A DNA stretch of 64,000 nt from CBDDGJ01 sp965199285 (lineage in GTDB: Bacteria > Pseudomonadota > Alphaproteobacteria > RS24). Below are positions 9,418 to 16,914 of the stretch, piece by piece (the first letter of the stretch is position 1; the number at the start of each line of letters is the position of its first letter). The notes under the pieces are model-generated. The model ran no database searches. It was not told the DNA's origin and was given only the letters and a program-made list of their open reading frames with translations. The stretch is from NCBI GenBank assembly GCA_965199285.1, contig OZ240687.1, positions 1,488,001 through 1,552,000 on the forward strand, written 5' to 3'. The translations under genes were made by a program, and so were the position numbers.

Positions 9418-9825
9418 ATGAAGGGGGCAGCACATATTCTGGATAGTTTTGAAGCGGTAAGCGAAATTTGCGGTGACCCGCAAGAGCGCATATTCGCTTT
9501 GCTTTTTGAGCGCTATCCCGAAATGGAGGTGCTTTTTATTCTTGATCGCGATGGCTATGTGCGCGGTACAATGTTGCAAACAAGTTTCGAGGCTTTGCTC
9601 GATATGGCGGTAAGTGATGATCCGCCCAACTCAACCGGCGGCTTAAGCATTGCCGCGTTTCGGCTGCACCATGAGGCTTATGATCTCACCCCTACGCAAT
9701 TTGATATTTTCTTTATTATTATCCGTGATTGCTTTCGCGATATTCTGCAAGATAAATGGACAAGTGATATGGCAATCGCGTGGCAGGATTTACTCACCGC
9801 CATTGCCCAGATCGAGGCTTATTAG
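9418..9825 (+). CDS. globin-like small protein (putative)
   Basis: A 135-aa protein that I recognise only by pattern. Its ends resemble bacterial single-domain globins: an early helix reading ALLFERYPEMEVLF and a late pair of helices (FRLHHEAYDLTPTQF, then FRDILQDKWTSDMAIAWQDLL), like the proximal-histidine and H-helix region of globins. His at about 82-83 would be the proximal ligand candidate. A distal ligand is not obvious, and the middle part is short. No signal peptide or membrane segment is seen. It lies 24 nt after purU on the same strand and is probably co-transcribed. If the fold is right it may bind haem or be a haem-free sensor globin; a conserved hypothetical of another fold is possible. 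Confidence 0.55.
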   Translation: MKGAAHILDSFEAVSEICGDPQERIFALLFERYPEMEVLFILDRDGYVRGTMLQTSFEALLDMAVSDDPPNSTGGLSIAAFRLHHEAYDLTPTQFDIFFIIIRDCFRDILQDKWTSDMAIAWQDLLTAIAQIEAY

Positions 9826-9836
9826 AAGCATATTTT

Positions 9837-10562
9837 TTAATCAATATTTATATCCACGCCGCAAATATGCGTCTGCATCTTATCAATATCACCAGCATGG
9901 CAGGAAAAACCGCAAAGCTGCTCTGTTTCGCCTTTTTCAAAAATAAGTTCAGCATTGATAAGCGGCAGATGAAACGCGCCTGCTTTTTCTTGCACCTCTA
10001 TATTCAGTAAAGCGCTCCATTTTTGCGCTAATCGCTCTGGCTGCGGGCTGGTAAGCCGCGCATTTCGAAACCCTTTCGTGCTTGTGCTTATTTTTTGGTG
10101 CCAATCTGTGCCAGCCCATATCCATTTACTATGCGGGGATTGCCAATCTGTTTCACCCCCCATTGAGTCAATAGAAAGAATTGCGCCGCCAACATCACGC
10201 GGGTGAAAATGGGTCGCAATCACACCCGGCAATTCGGAATGATTATCTATCGTCCATATCGCCCGCACCCCTTGCGCGATGATATGCTCTCGAACAGGCG
10301 CTGCATTTTCGCATTCAAGGATAATCATATAACCACTATCGCCATATCGGGCGAGATGCCGCCCCCCGGCCGTGTTTTCCTCAATCGGGCTTATCACTTC
10401 CAAAAAATCGCTATTTAGGGCAAATAATCCATTTGCCAAACCAAATAGTTTCACATCCGGGTCGCGATAGCAAATTTCTGCATTCAGGCTTTGGGATAGG
10501 GCGGCAAGTGTTGCTTCTAAATCTTCTGCCACCAAACAAATTTGCCGCAATCTGTAAGTCAT
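9837..10562 (-). CDS. VOC (glyoxalase-like) family protein
   Basis: A 241-aa cytosolic protein with two vicinal-oxygen-chelate-like halves: the first begins RQICLVAEDLEATLAAL and continues through FLEVISPI, and the second covers roughly residues 140-240 (ARLTSPQPERLAQKW, then ICGVDINI at the end). The arrangement resembles the Glyoxalase_3-type proteins of unknown substrate rather than canonical lactoylglutathione lyase. I chose the ATG at 10562 because an AAGGGG ribosome-binding sequence sits 5 nt before it and the family's N terminus starts there; upstream in-frame codons reach 10652 but would overlap typA. It converges with the globin-like gene and diverges from typA. Confidence 0.8.
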   Translation of the reverse strand: MTYRLRQICLVAEDLEATLAALSQSLNAEICYRDPDVKLFGLANGLFALNSDFLEVISPIEENTAGGRHLARYGDSGYMIILECENAAPVREHIIAQGVRAIWTIDNHSELPGVIATHFHPRDVGGAILSIDSMGGETDWQSPHSKWIWAGTDWHQKISTSTKGFRNARLTSPQPERLAQKWSALLNIEVQEKAGAFHLPLINAELIFEKGETEQLCGFSCHAGDIDKMQTHICGVDINID

Positions 10563-10646
10563 GTTTTTCCCCTTAAACGGATCGTAAAACCACTTGTAGT
10601 ATAGGTGAAAACTCGATAAGAGCAAGGCAGGAAACGGGAGCCAAAA

Positions 10647-12473
10647 GTGCAATCAGATATTAGAAATATAGCGATTATCGCGCATGTCGATCACGGCAAG
10701 ACCACGCTTATTGACAGCATTATGAAGCAAAGCGGCATGTTTCGTGAAAATCAGGCCGTGGCGGAACGGATGATGGACAGGCATGATCTTGAAAAAGAAC
10801 GCGGCATCACCATTCTTGCCAAGCCCACTTCGGTGCTGTGGGATGGGGTGCGGATTAATATTATCGACACCCCAGGGCACGCTGATTTTGGTGGCGAAGT
10901 CGAACGGGTATTACATATGGCAGATGGGGTGGTGCTGCTGGCGGATGCGGCGGAAGGGGCAATGCCGCAAACCAAATTCGTGTTAGGTAAAGCGCTTGCA
11001 CAAGGACTAAAGCCGATTGTGGTGGTGAATAAAGTCGACCGCGCCGATGCCCGTGCCGAAGCGGTGCTGGATGAGATTTTTGATTTATTCATCGCGCTTG
11101 ATGCCAATGATGAACAGCTTGATTTCCCCATCATTTATGCTTCAGGGCGGGATGGTTGGGCGGCAACCAGCCTCGATGCGCCGCGCGAAAATCTATCGCC
11201 GCTTTTGGAGGTGATTACCGCGCATGTGCCTCCACCCAATTTATCATCCGATTTGCTGGCCGATGCGCCTTTTGCGATGCTGGCGACTTTGTTGGATTAT
11301 GATTCCTATCTTGGGCGCTGTTTGACCGGACGGGTGGAGCAAGGCCGCGCTAAGGTGAATGACGCTGTCCACGCGCTTACCCTTGCCGGCGAAACGGCGG
11401 AGAGCGGGCGGCTGACCAAGCTTTTGAAATTTGATGGGTTAGAGCGCGTGCCTGTGGATGAAGTGGCAGCGGGCGATATTATTTGTATTGCGGGCTTAAA
11501 AAAAGCAAGCGTGGCGGATACGATTTGCGCGCCGGCGCAAACCATGGCCTTGCCCTCCACCCCCATTGACCCGCCGACCATGTCTATCACCATCACGATT
11601 AATGACTCACCCTTTGCGGGGCAAGATGGCAATCGCCTGACCTCCACCATGTTGCGAGATAGGTTGCTGGCGGAAGCCGAAACCAATGTCGCGATTAGCT
11701 TTGCCGAAAGCGCGGGCAAGGATGCGTTTGAAATTGGTGGGCGCGGCGAATTGCAGCTTGGCGTGCTGATCGAAACCATGCGGCGGGAAGGCTATGAGCT
11801 AACCGTATCGCGACCGCAGGTTTTATTGCAAGAAGATGGACAGGGGCAGATAATCGAGCCGGTTGAAGAGGTGACTATAGATGTCGATGAAGAATTTTCA
11901 TCCCCAGTGATTGACCAAATGAACCGCCGCAAGGCGGATATGATTGAAATGCGGGCGATGGGCGCGGGCAAACAAAGGCTGGTCTTTCTTGCCCCCTCGC
12001 GCGGGCTGATTGGCTATCAAGGGCGTTTCCTCACTGAAACGCGGGGTACGGGTGTGCTAAACCGGCTTTATCATAGCCATGCGCCTTATAAGGGCGATGT
12101 GCCAGCGCGTCGCAATGGGGTGCTGATTGCTAATGAACAAGGTGCGGCAGTGGCGTTTGCTTTGTGGAATTTACAAGAGCGCGGGGCGCTGTTTATCGAA
12201 CCGCAAACCGATGTTTATCAGGGCATGATTATTGGCGAACATGCGCGCGATAATGATTTGGACGTGAACCCGATGAAAGGTAAAAAGCTCACCAATATGC
12301 GCGCTTCGGGCAGTGATGAGGCGGTTATCCTCACCCCGCCGCGCAAGCTTTCTTTAGAAGAGATGATGGCCTATATTGGGACGGATGAATTGCTGGAAGT
12401 CACGCCGGAAAATTTGCGCTTGCGGAAAAAATATCTCGACCCCAATGAGCGCAAAAAGCAAGCCAAAAAATAA
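10647..12473 (+). CDS. typA: translational GTPase TypA/BipA
   Basis: Ribosome-binding elongation-factor-like GTPase involved in stress and low-temperature translation and 50S maturation. The 608-aa protein starts with GTG (QSDIRNIAIIAHVDHGKTTL) behind a GGGAG site at 10635-10640. G motifs are HVDHGKTT, DTPGHADFGGEV and VVNKVDR, followed by domain II, a domain V region and the TypA-specific C-terminal domain (LTNMRASGSDEA, then LRLRKKYLDPNERK). Full length. It is monocistronic as far as can be seen, followed by a 621-bp non-coding region rich in repeats. Confidence 0.97.
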   Translation: MQSDIRNIAIIAHVDHGKTTLIDSIMKQSGMFRENQAVAERMMDRHDLEKERGITILAKPTSVLWDGVRINIIDTPGHADFGGEVERVLHMADGVVLLADAAEGAMPQTKFVLGKALAQGLKPIVVVNKVDRADARAEAVLDEIFDLFIALDANDEQLDFPIIYASGRDGWAATSLDAPRENLSPLLEVITAHVPPPNLSSDLLADAPFAMLATLLDYDSYLGRCLTGRVEQGRAKVNDAVHALTLAGETAESGRLTKLLKFDGLERVPVDEVAAGDIICIAGLKKASVADTICAPAQTMALPSTPIDPPTMSITITINDSPFAGQDGNRLTSTMLRDRLLAEAETNVAISFAESAGKDAFEIGGRGELQLGVLIETMRREGYELTVSRPQVLLQEDGQGQIIEPVEEVTIDVDEEFSSPVIDQMNRRKADMIEMRAMGAGKQRLVFLAPSRGLIGYQGRFLTETRGTGVLNRLYHSHAPYKGDVPARRNGVLIANEQGAAVAFALWNLQERGALFIEPQTDVYQGMIIGEHARDNDLDVNPMKGKKLTNMRASGSDEAVILTPPRKLSLEEMMAYIGTDELLEVTPENLRLRKKYLDPNERKKQAKK

Positions 12474-12520
12474 ATAACCTCTCCACATTGATGAGGTAAA
12501 GCATATATGAAACATAATAG

Positions 12521-12601
12521 TGTCGGGGTGCATGCCATTTATTATTCCGTTCTTAGAGCCTTTTTAGCTTTCGCCTATTCTATAGGACTCCCACCCCGAC
12601 A
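12521..12601. repeat. palindromic element A1 (10-bp perfect arms)
   Basis: TGTCGGGGTG at 12521-12530 is the exact reverse complement of CACCCCGACA at 12592-12601, with 61 nt between. Inside, CCTAT...ATAGG at 12574-12586 could form a small apical hairpin. The right arm is followed by TAAATC, as in element A2. The function is unknown: it could be a structured RNA, a REP-like element or a remnant of a mobile element. Confidence 0.6.
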
Positions 12602-12648
12602 TAAATCATGAATGTGGCAACCAACGTTTCTGTTTCAAAATCGTTGGT

Positions 12649-12728
12649 GCCGGGGTGTTAACAAATCATATCACATGACCGCGACGTTTTTACCGCGAAC
12701 GGCTATTTTATGGCGCCGCCACCCCGAC
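12649..12728. repeat. palindromic element A2 (diverged copy of A1)
   Basis: GCCGGGGTG at 12649-12657 pairs, with one mismatch, with CACCCCGAC at 12720-12728. The 62-nt interval matches the 61 nt of A1, and the downstream TTAAATC matches A1's ATAAATC. The interior is largely unlike A1, apart from a related GCCTATT/GGCTATT segment. Conserved arms and spacing with a diverged interior suggest duplication followed by drift. Confidence 0.5.
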
Positions 12729-12856
12729 TTAAATCGAGATAGCAGCAATTAGGTAACGACAACTGCTTACTGCCGGTGATATGAGGTTGCTAAACCCCAG
12801 CGCCGAGATTTCCCGACACTGCAAACAGGCTACCATAAAAAGCGATAGTGTTGCAA

Positions 12857-12939
12857 GGGAATAGGCTTGCGACTGCAAGCCCGGCGAATAGTTTCGCCGC
12901 GCCCCCGCAGCGATGGCTGAAAGCCATTCGCGTGAGGGA
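12857..12939. repeat. three-hairpin structured repeat, copy 1
   Basis: An 83-nt unit running from GGGAATAG to GTGAGGGA. It holds three consecutive hairpins: stem a GGCTTGC/GCAAGCC with loop GACT (12864-12881); stem b CGGCGAA/TTCGCCG with loop TAGT (12882-12899); stem c GCGATGGCT/AGCCATTCGC with a bulged T and loop GAA (12910-12931). Copy 2 lies 147 bp downstream with the same architecture. See the matching finding for the compensatory changes. Confidence 0.75.
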
Positions 12940-13003
12940 TATAAACCCCACCCCGTGAGATATTGCATGGAAAAAGAATAAGGGCATCCCGCAATGCTCA
13001 CAT

Positions 13004-13086
13004 GGGAATAGAAGCGCGACTGCGCTTCCGGCGAATAGTTTCGCCGCCCACCCGGAGCGATGGCTGGAAGCCATTCGCGTGAGGGA
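13004..13086. repeat. three-hairpin structured repeat, copy 2
   Basis: This copy has the same length (83 nt) and order of hairpins as copy 1: stem a GAAGCGC/GCGCTTC with the identical loop GACT (13011-13028); stem b identical to copy 1 (13029-13046); stem c identical except for one loop base (13057-13078). It ends 8 nt before the yciB stop codon, so a yciB transcript reading leftward would run into it immediately. Confidence 0.75.
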
Positions 13087-13094
13087 GGTAACGG

Positions 13095-13658
13095 CTAATC
13101 CATATCCTGCAGATGATTTTTGAGAAGCGGCATATGCGCGATGATGAAGGCTACGCTTAAGCCGGTAAAGCCAAATAGCTTAAAACTCACCCAAAAATCG
13201 GTTGAAAAATTGCGCCAGACAATCTCATTAATCACACCCAATATGACGAAAAAAATCGCCCAATTACGCGTGAAAATCAGCCAGCCTGCTTCATCCAAAG
13301 GCATCGCATTGCCCATTAAAATTTTGAGGTAAGATTGCCCGCGCCACAACCCAAAAAACAAAATACTGGCGCATAAAATATAAACAAGGGTTGGTTTCAT
13401 TTTGATAAACATTTCATCTTGCAAATAAAGCGTCAGCCCGCCAAAGACGAATACAAAACCAGCCGTAATCAGACTCATTAAGCTCGGTTTACGCCCGCCC
13501 ATAAGCTGCAGCGCGATAATGATGGCAAGTGCGACCATAAAACCAGCTGTTGCGATGAACAGGCTATCACTTTCTGGCCGCCCCAAAATTTCAGCCCCAT
13601 AAGCATTGAGTAAGAAGAATAAAATTAACGGGGCAAAATCTTCCCAAAATTTACGCAT
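13095..13658 (-). CDS. yciB: inner membrane septation protein A (YciB/IspZ family)
   Basis: Polytopic inner-membrane protein; in Escherichia coli YciB interacts with envelope-synthesis and division proteins. The 187-aa protein has about five hydrophobic segments, starts with the family pattern FWEDFAPLILFFLLNAYGAE and contains the conserved GRPESDSLF and NEIVWRNFSTDFWVSFKLFG segments. Length is typical. Its ATG lies within the last 8 nt of ftsY, so it is the last gene of the dapF-mtaB-ftsY-yciB unit. Confidence 0.92.
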   Translation of the reverse strand: MRKFWEDFAPLILFFLLNAYGAEILGRPESDSLFIATAGFMVALAIIIALQLMGGRKPSLMSLITAGFVFVFGGLTLYLQDEMFIKMKPTLVYILCASILFFGLWRGQSYLKILMGNAMPLDEAGWLIFTRNWAIFFVILGVINEIVWRNFSTDFWVSFKLFGFTGLSVAFIIAHMPLLKNHLQDMD

Positions 13659-14586
13659 CTTTGTCTCCTATCTCATCATCTCCGATAAGCGCGCGGGCAA
13701 AATCTGCCGCATCAAAGGGCTGCAAATCATCTTGCCCCTCGCCCACGCCAATAAAATAAATCGGCAAAGCCAGCTTGCGCGCCAGTGCCACCAGCACCCC
13801 GCCGCGCGCCGTGCCATCCAGCTTGGTCATAATCAGTCCGCTTGTTTCGGCCGCCGCCTGAAACCCCTCGGCCTGACTGATAGCGTTTTGCCCCACTGTT
13901 GCATCCAAAACAAGCAGCGAATGATGCGGCGCGGTTTCATCATGCTTTCGCAACACCCGAATGATTTTGGTAAGCTCTGCCATTAGATTTTCATTTGATT
14001 GCAAACGCCCCGCCGTATCAATCAGCAATATATCTGTGCCGTCTGTTTTGGCTTTTTCATAAGCCGTGTAAGCGAGGCTCGCCGCATCGCCCCCTTGTTG
14101 GGTGGTGACAACATGAACGCCAGCGCGTTCGCCCCAAATCTGTAATTGCTCGATGGCGGCGGCGCGGAAAGTGTCGCCAGCTGCCAGCATGACAGACTTC
14201 CCTCCCATCTTAAATTTATGGGCAAGCTTGCCAATGCTAGTGGTTTTGCCCGCCCCATTTACCCCCGCCATTAAAATGACGGCAGGCTTTTTATCTTCAG
14301 GTATCTCAAACGCCGCCATGCGCGGGGTGAGTATATCCGCAATGCTATTAATGAGAAGCTGCCGTACCTCTTGCGGGCTTGGCGCATGGTCTTGCTTTTG
14401 GGCGCGCAACAAAGCAATAATCTCATCACTGGTTTCAAGTCCTAAATCAGCCCCGATTAGATGATCTTCAAGCTCTTGTAACGTCGCAGCATCGATTTTG
14501 CGACCGCCAAAAATCTGCGCAATGCTGTCACCCAGATTTTGGCGCGAGCGGCTAAGCCCTTTTTTGAGGCGGGAAAATAAACTCAT
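13651..14586 (-). CDS. ftsY: signal recognition particle receptor FtsY (NG domains only)
   Basis: GTPase receptor that docks Ffh-ribosome complexes at the membrane. The 311-aa protein has the N helical bundle (about 1-85) and the G domain with GVNGAGKTTSIGKLA, DTFRAAA, DTAGR, TKLDGTARGG and GVGEGQDDLQPFD. The acidic A domain of enterobacterial FtsY is absent, as usual in alphaproteobacteria; the basic N terminus (SLFSRLKKGLSRSRQ) may provide lipid contact. I chose the ATG at 14586, which overlaps the mtaB stop as ATGA; a GTG two codons upstream is less likely. Its partner Ffh is encoded on the opposite strand about 2.3 kb away. Confidence 0.95.
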   Translation of the reverse strand: MSLFSRLKKGLSRSRQNLGDSIAQIFGGRKIDAATLQELEDHLIGADLGLETSDEIIALLRAQKQDHAPSPQEVRQLLINSIADILTPRMAAFEIPEDKKPAVILMAGVNGAGKTTSIGKLAHKFKMGGKSVMLAAGDTFRAAAIEQLQIWGERAGVHVVTTQQGGDAASLAYTAYEKAKTDGTDILLIDTAGRLQSNENLMAELTKIIRVLRKHDETAPHHSLLVLDATVGQNAISQAEGFQAAAETSGLIMTKLDGTARGGVLVALARKLALPIYFIGVGEGQDDLQPFDAADFARALIGDDEIGDKDA

Positions 14587-15821
14587 GCGCACATCTCGCC
14601 GTTTAATTCTGCATCTGATACGCCGGTGATTTTAAGGCGGACGATCTCGCCTATAGCGGCTGGACTTACACCTGCCTTTACGCGAATGGGCGCGAAATTT
14701 TCCCCACGCGCAAAATCTGGCTTTTCAATAAGCGCATTATAGGTTTTCCCAATCTGGCTTTTGAGAAATGCCTGTTTTTGCTTATCCCCCGTGCGCCGCA
14801 ATATATCGGCACGCTGTTTTATGACCGCGCGCGGCACTTGCGGCATCCGTGCCGCCGGTGTGTTGGGACGTGGCGAGAAGGGGAACACATGCAACCACGT
14901 CAAATCACAATCGGTAATAAGGGCGCGGGAGTTTTCAAACATCTCATCGGTTTCGGTCGGAAAGCCTGCGATCAGATCCGCCCCAAATATAATATCGGGG
15001 CGTTTCGTTTTCATCATTGTACAAAATTCAATCGCCTGGGCGCGACTATGACGCCGTTTCATCCGCTTCAAAATCATATCATCGCCGGCTTGCAGCGATA
15101 AGTGCAAATGCGGCATCAGGCGCGGCTCATGAATAATCATATCCAGCATATTAGGCGCAAGCTCAACTGCATCAATCGAGCTTAGACGCAGGCGCGGCAG
15201 TTCTGGTAAGGCTTTTAAGATAGCCCGCATCAAATCGCCTAATTGCCCGTCTCCCGTATCTGCCCCCCAACTGGTGATATCAACGCCGGTGAGGACAATT
15301 TCCTGATGCCCTTGCGCGTAAAGGCGGGTGCAGGCGGCGACAATATCGGCGCTGGCAACAGAGCGCGAATTACCGCGCCCATAAGGGATAATACAAAATG
15401 TGCAACGATGGTCACAGCCGGTTTGAATCTGCACAAAGGCGCGCGCGCGACCGGCTTGCTCTGGCGCGATAGGCAAGGCGGTTGTCGCTGCCATAATATC
15501 GCCAAGCTGGTCGTCATTATTTGTATAGCTTGCCGCTTGCAGCTTTTCCTGATTGCCAATAAGCTGTGTAACCTCCGGCATTGCAGCAAATTCGGCCGCA
15601 TGGGTGTGAGCAGCGCAGCCGGTGACAATAATTTTATGGTCTGGATTTTCACGCGCCGCTTTGCGAACGCTTTGGCGAGTTTGGCGCACCGCTTCTTTGG
15701 TGACTGCGCAGCTATTAATAATAACCGTATTTTGCATGTTTACGCTTTGCGCGGCAGCGCTAATCTGGTCGCCTTCAAGCGCATTTAAGCGACAGCCAAA
15801 ATTTTTGACAATAAGGCTCAT
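14583..15821 (-). CDS. mtaB: tRNA t6A37 methylthiotransferase (MtaB)
   Basis: Radical-SAM enzyme converting t6A37 to ms2t6A37 in ANN-decoding tRNAs. The 412-aa protein has the N-terminal UPF0004 domain (KNFGCRLNALEGDQI, with cysteines in INSCAV and TGCAAH for the auxiliary cluster), the radical-SAM CxxxCxxC motif in GCDHRCTFCIIPYGRG (near residues 142-157) and a C-terminal TRAM-like segment. The N-terminal motif NFGCRLNALEG places it in the MtaB rather than the MiaB group. It overlaps both dapF and ftsY by 4 nt (ATGA junctions). Confidence 0.93.
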   Translation of the reverse strand: MSLIVKNFGCRLNALEGDQISAAAQSVNMQNTVIINSCAVTKEAVRQTRQSVRKAARENPDHKIIVTGCAAHTHAAEFAAMPEVTQLIGNQEKLQAASYTNNDDQLGDIMAATTALPIAPEQAGRARAFVQIQTGCDHRCTFCIIPYGRGNSRSVASADIVAACTRLYAQGHQEIVLTGVDITSWGADTGDGQLGDLMRAILKALPELPRLRLSSIDAVELAPNMLDMIIHEPRLMPHLHLSLQAGDDMILKRMKRRHSRAQAIEFCTMMKTKRPDIIFGADLIAGFPTETDEMFENSRALITDCDLTWLHVFPFSPRPNTPAARMPQVPRAVIKQRADILRRTGDKQKQAFLKSQIGKTYNALIEKPDFARGENFAPIRVKAGVSPAAIGEIVRLKITGVSDAELNGEMCA

Positions 15822-16681
15822 AGCGCCACCTCAACCGTAAATTCAAACACCGCCGCGCCGCGCATAAAAATCTCGCCTGCCTGTTCGTGCAAAAATAAAT
15901 CCCCCCCCGGTAGATGCACGGTCAGCTCGGTTTCAAAAATATGGTTTTGTTTTTGCTGATAGGCGGCAAAACTGGCACAAGCACCCGTGCCGCAGGCCTT
16001 GGTAAGTCCAACGCCGCGCTCCCAGGTGGCGATTGTGAGGTTTCCATCCCCATCAATGCGGACGAAATTAATATTTGCCTGTTGCGGAAACAGCTTATGG
16101 TATTCAAGCGCCGCGCCATAATCTTGCGCATAGGCTTGCGGATTGCCGTCAATAAATATCACCGCATGTGGATTGCCGATATTAACACAATAAGCGGGTG
16201 GTAATTGCGGATGTAAAGATACGGCTTCGGTATCTGTTTCAGTCGCGAGCGGAATATCCTGCCAAGCGAATTTTGCCGCACCCATATTAACGCTTACCAT
16301 TTCACCATCGACTTTTGCATAAAGACACCCTGCCAGCGTATCGATGCTTATATCGGATTTACCAGTTTCTTCGCTAAGATAACGGGCGATGGCGCGGGTG
16401 CCATTGCCACAGGCTTCGACTTCTTGTCCGTCTGCATTGAAAATCTGCATAAAAATATCAGCCTCTGGAGTGTGGGGCTTGGGTGGTCGAATGATTAAAA
16501 ATTGATCGCACCCCTTGGTTTGCGGGTGATCGTCAGCAGAAAGAGCCGCGATTTGCGCGCCGCTAAGAGATATATCATCAGCCCGCGCATCGACAATTAA
16601 GAAATGATTGCCCAAACCATTCATCCGGCTTACGGTGAGGCGGCTTATGGTAAGGGGAGAGATGGTGGTGCTATCCGTCAT
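15818..16681 (-). CDS. dapF: diaminopimelate epimerase
   Basis: Interconverts LL- and meso-diaminopimelate for lysine and peptidoglycan synthesis. The 287-aa protein has the two catalytic cysteines in ACGNGTRAIAR (Cys 91) and KACGTGACASF (near 233), and the MNGLGNHFLIVDAR N-terminal motif. The start at 16681 gives about 19 residues before that motif, with a TIS/LTIS-rich sequence; the internal ATG at codon 20 (16624) is an alternative. It is the first gene of the leftward operon dapF-mtaB-ftsY-yciB, divergent from ffh. Confidence 0.95.
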   Translation of the reverse strand: MTDSTTISPLTISRLTVSRMNGLGNHFLIVDARADDISLSGAQIAALSADDHPQTKGCDQFLIIRPPKPHTPEADIFMQIFNADGQEVEACGNGTRAIARYLSEETGKSDISIDTLAGCLYAKVDGEMVSVNMGAAKFAWQDIPLATETDTEAVSLHPQLPPAYCVNIGNPHAVIFIDGNPQAYAQDYGAALEYHKLFPQQANINFVRIDGDGNLTIATWERGVGLTKACGTGACASFAAYQQKQNHIFETELTVHLPGGDLFLHEQAGEIFMRGAAVFEFTVEVAL

Positions 16682-16720
16682 GTCGCCCTTATAGCAAATC
16701 TGTTTCTGAGTGCAAATCTA

Positions 16721-16749
16721 TTGACAAGTTTAAGCGCGGTCATTATGTT
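16721..16749 (+). promoter_or_regulatory. probable sigma-70 promoter for ffh
   Basis: TTGACA at 16721-16726 is followed after 17 nt by TATGTT at 16744-16749, a near-consensus housekeeping promoter pointing at ffh, whose start is 165 nt downstream. The leader contains a perfect 6-bp hairpin, CCTGCC/GGCAGG (16794-16811, loop CAATAA), without a T-tract. Transcription start and any regulatory role are unverified. Confidence 0.6.
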
Positions 16750-16914
16750 GCGCCCACTCTTTGTTAAGAATTGAGACATTTGGTCGCATTTACCCTGCCC
16801 AATAAGGCAGGCATTGGATAAAAGAAAAAAGATAAATGTGATCACCATCCGTCGGCAAGTTTTGCTCACGGGTGTTTTTCTGCTTGGTTCTTTTTGGGTA
16901 GGATAAGGTGATAA

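Larger units (their letters stand above)
12474..13094. other. gene-free, repeat-dense intergenic region between typA and yciB
   Basis: This is 621 bp between two genes whose 3' ends face each other. I see no credible coding sequence. The open frames here are translations of the repeats themselves. Two pairs of duplicated palindromic elements occupy it: a first pair with CGGGGTG/CACCCCG arms (12521-12601 and 12649-12728, period about 127 bp) and a second pair of 83-nt three-hairpin units (12857-12939 and 13004-13086, period 147 bp). Between the two members of the first pair, CCAACG (12621-12626) and CGTTGG (12642-12647) could form another hairpin. No T-tract follows any hairpin closely enough to call a standard terminator. 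Confidence 0.8.

Noticed and set aside
10563..10652. 30-residue N-terminal extension of the VOC protein
   Set aside because: It would overlap typA and shows no family resemblance. AAGGGG before 10562 decides the start.
12729..13074. Overlapping leftward open frames (about 90 residues each) in the typA-yciB gap
   Set aside because: They are translations of the two structured repeat units: the same peptide stretches recur because the DNA repeats. They have no ribosome-binding site, and the pattern of differences preserves base pairing rather than protein sequence.
12474..13094. Possible CRISPR array
   Set aside because: Each repeat type has only two copies, periods are 127 and 147 bp with 60-80 nt units, and there are no cas genes. 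The geometry does not fit CRISPR.
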